Positions 23,137 to 34,277 of a stretch of 64,000 bases of DNA are shown here, one piece after another; position 1 is the stretch's first letter; each line of letters starts with the position of its first letter. Location of the stretch: contig CM049321.1 in assembly GCA_026874595.1 (NCBI GenBank), forward strand, positions 11,087,979 through 11,151,978, in the 5' to 3' direction. The translations under genes were made by a program, and so were the position numbers. The notes beneath the pieces were generated by a model that saw only the letters and a list, made by a program, of their open reading frames with translations, did not search any database and was not told where the DNA came from. Source of the stretch: Sipunculus nudus. Taxonomy: Eukaryota; Annelida; Sipuncula; Golfingiida; Sipunculidae.

Positions 23137-24940
23137 CTAAAAATGGGGATAACAGGAAAGAGAAAAAAAACGAATAAAAGGCATAATAGTTAAGACTTTT
23201 AAGACTCCCAGGATGGAAAAGTCTAGCCTAGCACTTTTAAAATAAAATCTGAAAGTTCTGCAGTGCTAAATCGTCTGTCTCCCTGTCTGAAAACTAATTT
23301 GTTTCCATCTAGACAGCTCACATATGTCCTCTGCTCACAAAAAACACTGGGCCCAGCTCTAAGTCTACAAAATGTATGTAATTTACTGCAATAACAACCA
23401 ATGTCTAAATTTTAAAAGCCTATATGAATTAAAAATGTTTCAATATTTCTCTGGTTTGACTGTTGATTTCATGTCCCTGTGTTCCTACAGCATTTAGTGT
23501 TAATATGTAAAGACATACTTTGTAATTCTTTGATGCAAAGACAATCACTAAACAGGAAACTACTGTCCATGGTCCCCTTTCCTCAGACAGTCATGTACAT
23601 AATCTGCATGGATTAAATGCTGTGAAAAAAAGGAGAAAACCAGATTGATGAGCCTACATTTGTGCCTATATAGGATCTTGAAAGTAGTAGTTATGTATGC
23701 TTTGGATGAGAAACATCATTAAAAATGACAAGGGAATCCAAGACAATCTATGCCTGTACAAATGATTAATTAATAATATCATCAGCATGCAGATAAATTG
23801 GAAGTTCCAGTATCAGATTATGATAAATGGCTTATGCTGTAGTATCTAAAAACAGATAAAGATTTTAAAAAATTTCCTATTATATTATCTGAAAAGATCA
23901 AAGCTTGTCACATGCTGTGTTCTGCCATTATAGCAAGATAAATTATAGGCTTTTACAGAAAAATTGGCTAATACTTTCAGATTATTTTGTGATCAATCTC
24001 CAGAAAGTAGGGAGAAAAATCTCCTCTTTACCATCAGCACCTATTAATGTAAATATTATGATTAACATGATAACAGACTGTGATGTGATCCAAAAGTTAT
24101 TGAATAACGATTCCTTTCTGATGGTTTTATGTGGATGAAGATGCTGAGTTTCCCAGATAAGAACCAAACTCGTTAATGTATTATAATGAGTGATTTATGT
24201 CATCTATAAACCATAATAAAACTGGGATAAACTGTGATAATTAAGCTCTAATTGTAATGAATGGGAAATGTAGCAAGAAACCATTATAATTGTTCCACAG
24301 GACTTGCAACCAGTGCAGTAAATTAGTTATTTTTCATAGATAAATCAAGAAAAATGTTAGTTCCTCGACCAGGTACTGTTTTTCATATTTAGAACAGTGC
24401 ACAAAGAGGATTTCTTTTTACTATAAATTTTTGGTACAAATTTCTTTTATCAGGGGCCAGCATGATTATAACAGAATTGTTTTGCTGAACTTAAAAAAAT
24501 TGTTGAAATTTAAAATATTATTTTTATTTACTTGAAAGAAATAACAGAGCTGGAGCTCCAAATTAATTACAGTGTATGGCCTTTCATCATCATGGGGGTC
24601 ATTTAATTGTGTCATATGTTGTAAACATGATAACTTTTGAGCCACTCAATATTTTTTCATTGAATTTGATACTTCAAATACCTAAGAAGAATTCAAAGAT
24701 TGGAGACCGTGACCATAATTTTCAAGGACAAACAATGAGCCCCATAACTTTTGAATGTTGGCATATTTTCTCAAATTTGCTACACAAGTGGTTTCAACAG
24801 AGTTTTGGAGCAAGTTTAAAACTCCGACCTTGAGCTACTTCAAGGCTATATCAGCCATCTTCAAGGTCCAATCAAGAAAATAATTTTGTTTTGTGAATAA
24901 TCTGATTTCTGAACCACTCAGTAGCAAACCTGTGAGCTTA
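23137..24940. other. No supported gene; part resembles repeat interior
   Basis: At 24690-24870 phrases such as CCCATAACTTTTGA and CTTCAAGGTCCAATC resemble the AAGGTCA-bearing repeat interiors near 26600 and 58500. The remainder is unannotated. Confidence 0.3.
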
Positions 24941-25200
24941 TGTGATGGTGAAGCGTCGTCTGTCGGCCATCGTCTGTTGCCGTCTTCTATACATTTACCT
25001 ATACTATCTTGAAAACGGCAGGAGTTAGCATCACCAAATTTTATGCAAAAAATTATTCATCTAAAAAACTCTATCAGATTTTGCTTATTTTTTGGCTAAC
25101 TGCATTTTTTAGATTTTATAGGGAAGAAATGATTCCTGGAACAATCTCTCTCAAGTTTGTTCGAATGGTTAAAGATCGGTGATTTTTGACCGAGGTAAAG
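24925..25200 (+). mobile_element. Possible 5' fragment of another tandem-filled element family
   Basis: CCTGTGAGCTTATGTGATGG is followed by GTCGTCTGTCGGCCATCGTC, a C/G/T-rich microsatellite-like stretch in the position seen in the other elements of this window. Then comes AAAACGGCAGGAGTTAGCAT. No matching 3' tip was identified. The assignment is by architecture only. Confidence 0.3.
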
Positions 25201-25704
25201 TAAGTTGAACTTAGCCATCTGTCAAAAAAAGCATACTAAAATTACAATCTCAGAAATGGCTGGAGCTGTCATTAGGTTATCCATGGTTAATTTTGACAAG
25301 AATGTTTTTGAAAAGCTTTTTAAAAAATTGAAGATTAATGATTTGAGATATTCCTCATGCCAGGCAATGTTCACAATCATAGGTATACATGTGGCTATAT
25401 AAAGAAGGCTGTACATGGATTATAAATAATTTGTATCTATACTCAACTTAATTCAAGGATTTGCCATCAGTGAGATGTATCTGTATTATAATTTTGCATT
25501 CAGTATGCATCTGATATAATTTTCATATATTCCTGATTTCTTTTTTTATTAAAAGTCAGCAGAAAAGCATTTTGTATTGGGAAAATATATTTCAAATTTA
25601 TTTCAAAGTTATATCCCTTTTTTGTACAGATGGCAGCACTTGGTTTACCATGGGCAGATTGCCAAGATTTGTCAGGATGTTGGCTATTAGCCAAGATGAT
25701 GTCA

Positions 25705-25925
25705 GCTCTTTATAAATAGCTTTGGCACAATGCCAGGATTGGAAGAAGTGCAGCCAGGTATAGGTCAAGAGTTCACTCAGTGCAGTAGCTGCATTCTATT
25801 TATAGCTTTGACAGACTGCCTGGAACTGTTTATAGCTTTGGAAGACTGCCAACTGTGTCAGATTATGCAACAGGTCAAGAGTTCACTCAGTGCAGCCAGG
25901 CCCATGCAGGTCAAAATTGCAGTAG
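25705..25925 (+). repeat. Decayed direct repeat
   Basis: GGTCAAGAGTTCACTCAGTG occurs at about 25762 and 25873. TTTATAGCTTTG-type blocks recur three times between 25709 and 25842. This is a small local duplication with no element ends. Confidence 0.5.
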
Positions 25926-26044
25926 TTTGAGCCAGCAATTAGTCACAGTTCACTCGGGGCAACTTCCTTTCTCACCTAAGCCTGGTCAGCCCAGTACATC
26001 AAACTCAAGGGAAGATTGATGTTTTGGCCTGATATTTTGACCTG

Positions 26045-26535
26045 TCTATGCGTCTTTGATGGCTCTCCCATTCACAAGAGAGGTGTGGCCACCTACAATG
26101 ACTTTTGCATAGTTTATGTGCCTGCTTATTTCTATGGAGGAATTTGATATATCAGCCTGAAATTGGGCATATTTATACATACTGGATAGCTTTATTGTGT
26201 ACAAAACTGGTGGTGCCACCTAAAATATTTTTTGCACAGTGTATGTCTCTGCTTATTTTGCTGGAGGGGTTTCACATATCAGTCTGAAATTGGACATATG
26301 TATATATATCTTTGTTGTATACAAGACTAGTTGTGCAAGCTACAACCATATTTGTGTTGTGTGCACCCATGCCAGAATTTAAGTAGTGATGTTTGTGAAA
26401 TTGTTTCTTGTTTAAAAAATTTAGTACTTGCATTGTTCATATACATGTTATGCATGTACTTGAAAAGTAATGGTCCAGCAGTGAAGCATTATACCCATTG
26501 CTCATGTTTCCGTTAGGCCTGTAGGCCTTGTTTTT
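26045..26535 (+). mobile_element. Diverged relative of the 140-bp-satellite element, 3' end retained
   Basis: GGTGTGGCCACCTACAA (about 26082), GGTGGTGCCACCTAAAA (about 26209) and TTGTGCAAGCTACAACC (about 26330) are spaced about 125 bases. Each is surrounded by CAGCCTGAAATTGGGCATAT-like text that matches units of the array at 46.5-47.4 kb. The segment ends near 26514-26533 with TAGGCCTGTAGGCCTTGTTT, a hairpin followed by CTTGTTT as in the other elements. Confidence 0.5.
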
Positions 26536-27001
26536 TGGTGAAATTTGATATGCAATTATTACAACCAAAAGCTCAGATATATTCAAAACTGGTGACTTGA
26601 CCTTCATCTTCATGGTCAAATCTTCAGAATTCTTAGATTTTTGTGAACCCCATAACTAAATTTAAATACTGTATATTGACACACAAAATGTTTCAACCAA
26701 GTGCTCAGAGAATTTGATAACCAATTAGTTTGATCCTTAGAACTTAATCTTTAAGCTCTAGTCTGTGGATGCATGTATATGATTTCTGTAAACCAAATAT
26801 TTTTTTATAAGTATTTCATTTTTTTTTCAAATTTGGTGATGGGGATCCACAAGCAGAGAAGACATATCTGTTTTTTTTTCAGTATCAAAAAAACAAACTC
26901 ATTCTATTTGGTGAATTTCTTCTGAAAATAAAAATGAAAATTTGATGCAGAGGATCATCATTGGTACAATTACACTGTGTCTCAGAAACCAACTTTTTTC
27001 C

Positions 27002-27072
27002 CTAATACATAGATTTTTCCCTTGGTCTTGAACCTTTTTTTGGTTCAGGCATGTGCAACAAAAATCTTCTAG
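27002..27072 (-). CDS. Weak terminal-exon candidate (minus)
   Basis: An acceptor ending TTTTTCAAG precedes 27072 (minus). In phase 1 the frame runs 23 codons (RRFLLHMPEPKKGSRPREK, then SMY) to TAG at 27002-27004. The phase matches the segment at 27424-27458, which ends with one spare base. No AATAAA was found close by. A different frame here gives a 98-codon ORF, so the choice of frame is uncertain. Confidence 0.2.
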
Positions 27073-27423
27073 CTTGAAAAAGCTTGTCATTTGATGGAGA
27101 AGAAGAAAACAAAACAGAAAAAATAATGAAAAGAAAGCTGTTGGAATGACAGCCAGTCGCTTACACCTCACATTTCCTTCAAATGAAACACGCAAAGCTG
27201 TCCTTGGGGAAATATAAGAAAAAGCAAATATTTAATTTGAAGGTTTTACTCTTCCAGAGCCACATAAATAAATCTCACAATTAAATTAATCCAAAATGCA
27301 CGGTTAGCCAAATATATCCAATGTCTGAGAAGTGTAAAAAAATGGAGTTAAGATATATTTCAGCAGAAAATATTGATATTAGATAAATAAGATTTCCTCT
27401 TTTGATAAGAACTGTCATCTTAC

Positions 27424-27458
27424 TTGGGGCTTCAGACATTATGCCAGTTTTCTTTTTT
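27424..27458 (-). CDS. Weak small exon candidate (minus)
   Basis: The acceptor CTTCAATCACATTAAG precedes 27458 and the donor CCCCAA|GTAAGATG follows 27424 (minus). It is open only with the first base completing a codon: KKKTGIMSEAP plus one base. An ATG inside has A at -3 (M-S-E-A-P), so it could also be a first coding exon. The exon is short and unsupported beyond phase agreement with 27002-27072. Confidence 0.2.
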
Positions 27459-27644
27459 CTTAATGTGATTGAAGAAAACCAAGTTTTGATTCAGGTCCAA
27501 TAAAAATTATTTTCAAGAGTGGTTCAATCAGCTGGGGTCCAGACTTCTTTATATGGATTTTTAAAATTTTGGTAGTTTTTTTACCGGTAAGTAATATTTG
27601 TTATCAAATTATTAGTGAGTGAAGGATTGCAGTACAGAGCTATG

Positions 27645-28045
27645 CCCTTACCGAAAATTTTTATAAGTGCCATATATGTGAAAGTTATATGGCACATATA
27701 AGGCACATATATGTGCCATATATGTCCCTTATATCCAACCTTATAACTCCCATATATGTCACATATATGTCTGGTATATGGATTTTATATGCAAATTAGG
27801 TAGGAGCCTTATATGTCACATATATGGGCCTTATATGTCACTTATAAGGCTTCCACATATAGGTCCCCTATAACTCCCATATATCCCATATATGTCCCTT
27901 ATAACTCCCATATATGTGCCTTATAACTCCCATATATGTGCCTTATAACTCCCATATATGTGACATATATGTGACATATATGGGACTTATAAGTGCCATA
28001 TATGTCCCTTATAAATGACATATAACTCACATACAAGTCCAGTGT
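27645..28045 (+). repeat. AT-rich palindromic tandem array, left arm
   Basis: CATATATG, CTTATAA and CTCCCATATATGTGCC-type words repeat with a loose 11-24-bp rhythm. The left edge reads CCCTTACCGAAAAT. The array at 31543-31856 has the same words and ends TTTTCGTAAGGG, the inverted form of this edge with a one-base gap. Confidence 0.7.
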
Positions 28046-28407
28046 ATGCACCTTCTGTGCTGTTTGTCAATAGCTCAGTTACTATCTGTTGTATGTTCTG
28101 TTTTGAAAGGTGTTAACTCTTTTCTTTATTCCACAAGCAATTACGTTAGATGATAGAAATTAAGCTTTGTGTGTGTGTGTGGTGAGCTTCCTGCACTGTG
28201 CAATTCCTTGAAATCAATGCTGGCCTGCAGTCACACTGGGGGTCATCAACTTCACACAGTCACATGGACGCAAACACATGAAACATAAAAGTAAGAAAAT
28301 ACAATAGCCAAAATTAATGTTTATTTACACATTTGTAAACTGAAAATAATATTTTCATAAGATTTTTAAAACTCCCTGGTTCAGTCAGATTTGAGAGTGT
28401 TGTCATT

Positions 28408-28482
28408 TTAGGGAATGAAGGCTGGAAGGAAATATACAGCCTTGCCACACTCTAAATCCTTTTCTGTCCTCTCCTGTTTGAC
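28408..28482 (-). CDS. Candidate terminal exon of a minus-strand mini-gene
   Basis: On the minus strand the acceptor ACATTTGTTTTTGCAG precedes 28482. The frame is open in phase 0 for 24 codons (VKQERTEKDLECGKAVYF, then LPAFIP) to TAA at 28408-28410. An AATAAA (minus) lies about 85 bases downstream, near 28320-28326, in GTAAATAAACATT. Phase 0 matches the end of the exon at 29090. Acceptor, stop codon and poly(A) signal in order make this one of the better models here. The protein family was not recognised. Confidence 0.4.
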   Translation of the reverse strand, partial: VKQERTEKDLECGKAVYFLPAFIP

Positions 28483-29089
28483 CTGCAAAAACAAATGTTA
28501 CCAGTCTAAGTATACACATATAGTCATTATTGCTCAAATTAATTATTTTTTTACATAAGTTTAAAGATAATCTTTTGACATTGATGCTTAGTATTGCTTT
28601 TCTTAACATTAACATTAGTTTACCATATCTGGAGGCAACACACAAGTCAAAAAATGAAAAGAATTTATTTCACTGAAAGTACATCTGCTCTCTATATAGG
28701 GGTTTTAAATGTTCTGAAAATATGCCTGTTTAACATTTAGGATTATAATTTAATACAGTTGGACTTCTCAATTACTAACAGAGGAAGAGTTTTCCAGTTA
28801 TACAGAGTATATACAAACGTACAGATTATTAAATATACTGGTCACGGGACAGACACTGTGGCCTAAAGATGCTAATAGGTTCAGAAAGTAGGTTACTCAG
28901 TTGAAACAATTTTAACATGTAAGCAGTTATATTAATATCCCATATGCACAATAAATGTTAACCACCAAATTTGCACTTCAAATATGGTAAGTTCCAGCTA
29001 TTTGATAAAAAAAACCTTACAATTCATAACATTTCCCATTTGCTAAAAGATTTAAATGTTCCTTTATATGATAAACTGAATATGCTTAC
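28483..29089 (-). other. Intron of the candidate mini-gene
   Basis: It runs from the GTAAGC donor at 29089 to the TTTTTGCAG acceptor at 28483 (minus). It is AT-rich. A plus-strand ORF at 28971-29222 overlaps the exon and looks like a shadow. Confidence 0.35.
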
Positions 29090-29162
29090 CAGACAATTCT
29101 TGCAAGGGCTGGAGATATCTGGGCTCTCCTTATACTTTCTGCACCATTTCTTCATACTGGTT
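29090..29162 (-). CDS. Candidate internal exon of the minus-strand mini-gene
   Basis: The acceptor CTTTACTTTTCTTAG precedes 29162 and a consensus donor CTG|GTAAGC follows 29090 (minus). Only one frame is open: MKKWCRKYKESPDISSPCK, then NCL, ending on a whole codon. An ATG with A at -3 lies seven bases into the exon. A second acceptor six bases in (ACCAG|T) gives TG|T across the junction from the exon ending at 30604, whereas the first gives TG|A, a stop. So either translation starts in this exon (46 residues) or the downstream acceptor is used (50 residues, starting MSHC). Confidence 0.42.
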
Positions 29163-30603
29163 CTAAGAAAAGTAAAGAAATCATTACAAATCAAAGAAAC
29201 AAAGGTTGTTGGAAATAAATAATTAAGAACATGGAGTCTTGCATACTTTGACATTTAAGTAGACAAATTATTTAACTAAAAAGGGCCTCACATCAATAAT
29301 ATTACTAAAACAGTACATCAATGATATATTGGTGGTCAGTAATGTTCAAAATGACGTCTTGATCTTTTATGGTGAAATGGCACTAATACATGTACATGTA
29401 AAAAGAAATCATTCAAGGTGGACTAAAAACCCACTCTTGATTAACCTGTAAATTGAACCGGATTTGATTTCTCTTTGGGAATCAATACAGTACCTAATGA
29501 AATCATCTGATCCTTAGTGAAACAAATTCCCAAATTATTATGCTTTTTCTTTTGTGATGAAAGTGAATATGTCAGAAAAACTTCAAAGGAAAAGAAAAGT
29601 CAGAGGACCAAGCCCTTTAAAGTGCTCATGACCTTTATAAAGAGTGTTCTTGATCTTCTGATGTCAAATTCAGATTAAATTCATACATATGGTTATGAAT
29701 GGTTTATGGGTTGTTATGAAACATAGTGTGTTATGTGTCAAATTGTTAATTAATTGGTGTTTACAGTATATGTAAATGACATGTAGAAAGGCATTTTACC
29801 AAATTAAAGCTTAATTTAGGAGCTTTTGTGTGATAGACTCCAATAGTAAAAAAATATTTGATTAGTTGATATGTTTTGGTTGAGTAAAGCAAACCTCTCT
29901 TCAATTTTATAAAAAAAGCATTCATCAAAATTGAGACAGTGGCTGTAAATTCAGCAATGATCAACAGTGTTAATGTTTACTTTGCCTGAAAAAAAACTTA
30001 TAAATATTGTATAATTAAACATTTTTAATCATATTATAACTTTTGGGCACTCTAGCAAGACAGAAAAATTCAAGTCAATTTGGAAATTGGAAAGGAACAT
30101 AATTACCTTGTAGAAGCTTTTCTTTTCATGACCCAGAGTTCAGTTAAATAATAACATGGTCAATAGCCATGTATAGGTTCAACAAATAAAATGGTAGTAT
30201 GTGGTACTCATAGCATTTGTGTGCCGATTAAGCTTTATGTAGGTTAACTGATCAACCCTTCACAGGTAGGGGACATTCAGAAATTAAATCAATATGTAAC
30301 TTTAGGGCCTGCTGCTGACTCTTGATTTTTCCACACCCTATTGCAAATAGCACCACTGAAAAGAATATGTTCTTAGCTTCCTGTTGGTGCATAGAACATG
30401 CACATTGTCACTATATAGGGGCAACAGCATCAGCTTTTTGTAGAAAATGTGGTATTTTGTAAAAATGGGCCACCAAATAGGAAATGTTATCTTGAAACAC
30501 ACAAATTCTGTTTTTGCAGGGCAAACCAAGATAGGTGAAGTCATCTTTATGCAATCACTGGTTTACTATGCAAAAATAACTTAAATAATGCAAGATTACT
30601 TAC
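29163..30603 (-). other. Putative intron of the mini-gene
   Basis: It is bounded by the GTAAGTAATC donor at 30603 and the CTTAG acceptor at 29163 (minus). It is AT-rich, with no other feature I can support inside. Confidence 0.3.
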
Positions 30604-30690
30604 CAATGAGACATTTTTTCAGCTATACATTCCCCTTCTGCTTGAGCAGCTTGACAAAGAACTTCTCTTCAAAGTGTGTACTCCCTTAAC
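30604..30690 (-). CDS. Candidate first exon of the mini-gene; 5' limit uncertain
   Basis: A near-perfect donor TTG|GTAAGTAATC lies at 30603 (minus). Just upstream GAAAAAATGTCTCATTG gives a start codon with A at -3 and M-S-H plus two bases. The upstream sequence is open for 17 more codons in this frame, back to a TGA. An upstream ATG-TAT-AGC-TGA would be a three-codon uORF. A perfect CRE lies about 80-160 bases further upstream. Confidence 0.3.
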
Positions 30691-30766
30691 GGTTACCGGA
30701 TGTTATCACACAGATGTAAACTGACTCTGCATGCCTTAGTTGTGCACAGCCTGTACAGTATTCATG

Positions 30767-30774
30767 TGACGTCA
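30767..30774. promoter_or_regulatory. Perfect palindromic CRE (TGACGTCA)
   Basis: TGACGTCA in GTGACGTCAC. It is the canonical CREB/ATF site, and full palindromes are rare in AT-rich DNA. It sits upstream of the proposed first exon at 30604-30690 on the minus strand, at a distance typical of a proximal promoter. Confidence 0.5.
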
Positions 30775-30850
30775 CCACTATTCCAGGGCAGGGTACAGTA
30801 AGGTCAATGGCCCATTGCAGAGAGTGCTTGTACAGCAAGCTTGTCTGCTG

Positions 30851-30864
30851 GGGGGGGGGGGGGG
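30851..30864. repeat. Poly-G run
   Basis: An uninterrupted run of about 14 G between CTGCT and TAGTTAC. It could form G-rich structure and is a likely sequencing-length artefact site. Confidence 0.9.
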
Positions 30865-31542
30865 TAGTTACATATACTAGTGAAATTTACTGATTAGAAT
30901 GCTGGTTATTGTCACAATAAGAATGCAGATACTTATTCTTTTTAAGTACCTCTGCTTTTATCAATGCTGTTGATTTTCAGTGGCAATATTTTACTGCTAA
31001 AATGTGTGGGTGCTGAGCTGTTTCTAAAACCAATATGATATTAGGTTAATGCCTATGTATTCCCAATATTGGTCAGTGGCACACTACATCAGTACCCTTT
31101 GTTCTGTATTTATGAAGTAGTTATCAATTGCAATTAGATGCTGAAGTACTTGTATATACACTACATTCCAAAAGAATTATTTTTTCTTATAATTATCAAG
31201 GGCACAAATTATAACCAATGTGAAATATAGTCAAATTATTTTTTTGTATTGTGTTTTGTGTAAATGATGTTTTACTGCATGCATGAATACTATATTTTAC
31301 ACTTCTAAATGAATAAGTCGGATGAAAAAAAAATTATTTATAGTATTGTTTTTCTAATATACATAAAGTTCTGAGGAAGCTGGTTATTTTGATACCCATT
31401 TTAATATACTTCTTCAGTATTTATTATTCAATTATAATTCATTTTCTTAAAACCATAATGGAGCTGGGAGAAGTTTCTGCAGCATTTGTGTTCCCTTGGA
31501 AAATGTCTAAGTCCTATCTTATAGAACAGTAAGCTCACAGTA

Positions 31543-31856
31543 TATAAACTTATAACTGACATATAACTGACATATACAGAACCCCTTCACATTCACCTCC
31601 CTTATATCTCCCATACAAGTCACATATAAATGAAATGTACAGAATGGCCTCATGTGCAACTCCCTTATAACTGACATATAACAAACATACAACTCCCTTA
31701 TAACTCACATATAACAATGCCTGACTAAACATATAGCTGCAATATACATATAACTCACATACACAGCACTTATATGGGAAATATAAGGGACATATAAGGC
31801 CCTTATAAGGGGCATATAAGGCACATATATGTGAGTACTTTCCATTTTCGTAAGGG
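31543..31856 (-). repeat. AT-rich palindromic tandem array, right arm
   Basis: ACATATAACTGACATATAAC, CTTATAACTCACATA and ATATAAGG words repeat. The right edge TTTTCGTAAGGG mirrors the left arm's edge. It includes CCTTATAAGG (31801-31810), which is also a perfect CArG word, though probably only by composition. Confidence 0.65.
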
Positions 31857-33277
31857 TGGTTTCATCATTTTGTATGTAGTCCATCTGCCTGAGAGTATTA
31901 TCAGTTGAGTGCCATGTGTTTGATAATATTTGATAAATTAAAGCAGTTGGAGCTCATAGGTAATTTAGTATTACCCTGTTGTGTATGTAAACCAAAATAT
32001 AAAAAAGAGTGTTCATCTTCCACATGTAAATATCAATAATTCTGTTCATAGGTTGAAGAAATTCAAACCAATATGTCAAAGCTGCAACTGTAAAAATCAA
32101 AATGCAAACTTAAAGACAATTTATTTGTAAATATTTTGGTAGAAAACATAATTTCTGAGGATGATAGATATACCGTACAGATTGTCTCAAATTTGTAAAT
32201 GCTCATTCATCCAGTATATTATTAAGCCCAGTGGCAGGGGAAGAAGGGTTCATATATTTTAAGGTAAAAAAAAGGGGTGCCACCTCAATCTGCCCCAGAT
32301 AAGAGCTTGTTGCTTTATAGATTTTATAGTTTATTTTGTGTCATCAACAGAATACAGTTGCATGACCTTCATTGCCTTTACACACTTTTGATGGTTACAC
32401 TGAAAAAAATTGTAGCAGGAGCAACCAACCCTCAGTAACCCAACCCCTGTCCAGTCCCCACTATCCCTCACATGTCAGGCATTATTACTCAGTTTTGTAA
32501 CCTAGACTTCTGGATCTGGCCCTGAATTCAGTAGATCTGTTACAGCACTTGGCACTTACTGGCATCCTCATCAGAGATATAATTACGCCAGTGATCATGT
32601 AGCGCTGCAGGAGGTGCTTCCAGGGTTGGCTGTTCAGGACAGGGCTGACATGTACCACACAGTGCTGGGTCTTTTATCCTATGTCCTGTTCATGACAGCA
32701 AGGTTGCGTTTAAATTCTAAATTTTCGACCAGGGCACTGGGTCGTAAGAACCATTGATTCCTCTGTAAGTGTGACACATGCATATCTGTTATCTGTTGTA
32801 TTGTATATGCTTATTAATACCAATGGAAAACCCAGATAAATTAGAAATTTAAGTCGGTGTTAGAGGTATAATTAATGTACCCCAGCACTGGAGAAAAATG
32901 AACTGAGCCACTGTGGAGGATTCTTCCTAATAAGCAATGCTTCATAAATATTAATTAGAAAGGGTCAGGTGACCCAAACATATACAAATCGCGCACCAAG
33001 GGAAATGTATCAGGAACTGAAGTTTCCTGTCTCATGTATCTTAAGTTAATTAAACTGAACCCTGGCTGTGGAATCTGGAGGCCACTTTCTGTGGAAAATT
33101 ATTGCCTTTGTCCTATGTTCACGAGGTATCTAGGTATCTAGGTTCCCATCATCTAGGTATTTATAAAGTTGAAAAGTAAAAGACATCTTGAATATTAATA
33201 AATTAAAGTTTAAAGATTTATATCTTAAAAGATATCAGATTTTTCTATTTGTCTCCATTAACTTGCAATTTTTTTTT
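31857..33277. other. No supported gene; one GC-richer patch
   Basis: 32420-32760 is visibly richer in G+C than its surroundings (for example GTAGCGCTGCAGGAGGTGCT) but has no ORF, tRNA head or element ends that I could identify. A short direct repeat, TATCTAGG, occurs at 33127-33160. Confidence 0.3.
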
Positions 33278-33790
33278 TAGCTCAGCTGACTATTAGTCAT
33301 CTGAGCTATAGTCGTGTTCCATTGTCCACATTGTCAATCTGTCTGTCCGTTGTGCCATCTGTCCATCAGTTAGACTGGCACGTTTTGAAACCATTAGACC
33401 TACGAATCTAAAATTCGGCATACTGTTAGATGTCCCCAAAATCTTCTACCAAACTGAAAACTGGGTCACTGCAACTTTGTCTCTTTGAGAAATTAAAGAA
33501 AAACCTTGAATTTCCATTAAAAACCTATTATCACACTTCAGGACTGCCTATATATATATCAAAACCTGCTTCCTGCTTTTCTTAATCTTTACCAGAATTA
33601 TTTTCCTATATATTTCCTATATACATGCCAGAAATTAAGTCGGTTAGGTGTAATTTCTCTAAGTTATTGGCTTGAACATAACGGACTCATGAAAAAATCA
33701 GGAAAACTATTTACTCACTTAACATGATATTTTTTAAGCTAGAGCACAGAGAATAAAATTAAAAATTTTGTTGTTCACTTTTTGGTGACA
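33278..33790 (+). mobile_element. 5' half of a GCTCAGCTG-family Helentron-like element
   Basis: It begins TTAGCTCAGCTGACTATTAG, with TCATCTGAGCTATAGT closing the 5' hairpin, then a GTCTGTCCGT stretch. It matches 54271-54740 closely, including GACTGGCACGTTT and GTTAGATGTCCCC. The match stops near 33790, where a LINE fragment begins. No 3' tip follows. Confidence 0.7.
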
Positions 33791-33797
33791 ATATAAC

Positions 33798-34210
33798 CTA
33801 GCACCCATTTATCTTAAAGAACTAATCCATCCGTATAGACCTACAAGAACTTACGGTCAGGTGACAGTCACATGAAAGCATGTCCCCGAACTTGAAGGAC
33901 CTAGCTTCTATGGAGGTCAGAGCAAGTGACAGAGCATTCTATGCAGCTGGGCCTTCATTATGGAATGCTCTTCCTCTGGACATCAGATCTTGTCAAACTG
34001 TGCCAATATTCAAATCGAAACTAAAGACATTTTGTCATGCTCTGTCAAAAGTGAAGATCACAGGGTTTCAGCATGGTACATGCAAAATCTAAATGTGTTG
34101 ATAACAAGATCAAGAATGGATTCTATTTTAAATGAGGGACTTGCTATTAAATGCATTTTTAACATATTAATCTTTCTCCTGGTCATTGTTTTTCTAATGT
34201 AAATAAAAAA
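33798..34210 (+). mobile_element. 5'-truncated non-LTR retrotransposon (LINE) 3' end
   Basis: Translation gives APIYLKELIHPYRPTRTY, then after a frame change ASDRAFYAAGPSLWNALPLD with IRS...FKSKLKTF. This is the characteristic C-terminal tail of LINE reverse-transcriptase ORFs (PxYLxELI...DRAFxxAxPxLWNxLPL...FKSxLKT), recognised from family knowledge. The first part is in frame 33798 with a TGA at 33873, and the second is open from 33880 to 34092 one frame on, so the copy is broken. AATAAA near 34200 marks the 3' end. Confidence 0.75.
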
Positions 34211-34257
34211 TGTGAAACTTATATGTCATCATGGGTTTATCCTCATTCTCATTAAGT

Positions 34258-34277
34258 ACACAGCGCCATCTGTTGGT
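34258..34277 (-). promoter_or_regulatory. CTCF-like motif
   Basis: On the minus strand it reads ACCAACAGATGGCGCTGTG, close to the CTCF core CCASYAGRKGGCRS with one core mismatch. CTCF occurs in bilaterians including molluscs (family knowledge). It is a sequence match only. Confidence 0.35.

Larger units (their letters stand above)
27645..31856. mobile_element. Possible 4.2-kb foldback-like element bounded by inverted arrays
   Basis: The two arrays lie in opposite orientation and their outer tips match as inverted repeats (CCCTTACCGAAAA against CCCTTACGAAAA). Long internally repetitive inverted ends are typical of foldback-type transposons (family knowledge). No transposase ORF lies between them and no target duplication is evident (left flank GCTATG, right flank TGGTTT). 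Two independent insertions in opposite orientation are the main alternative. Confidence 0.35.

Noticed and set aside
27645-28045. CRISPR-like array
   Set aside because: No regular repeat/spacer structure. The words are AT-rich palindromes with variable spacing and the genome is eukaryotic.
31801-31810. Perfect CArG (SRF) box CCTTATAAGG
   Set aside because: It lies inside an array made of TTATAA words, where such a match is expected by composition.
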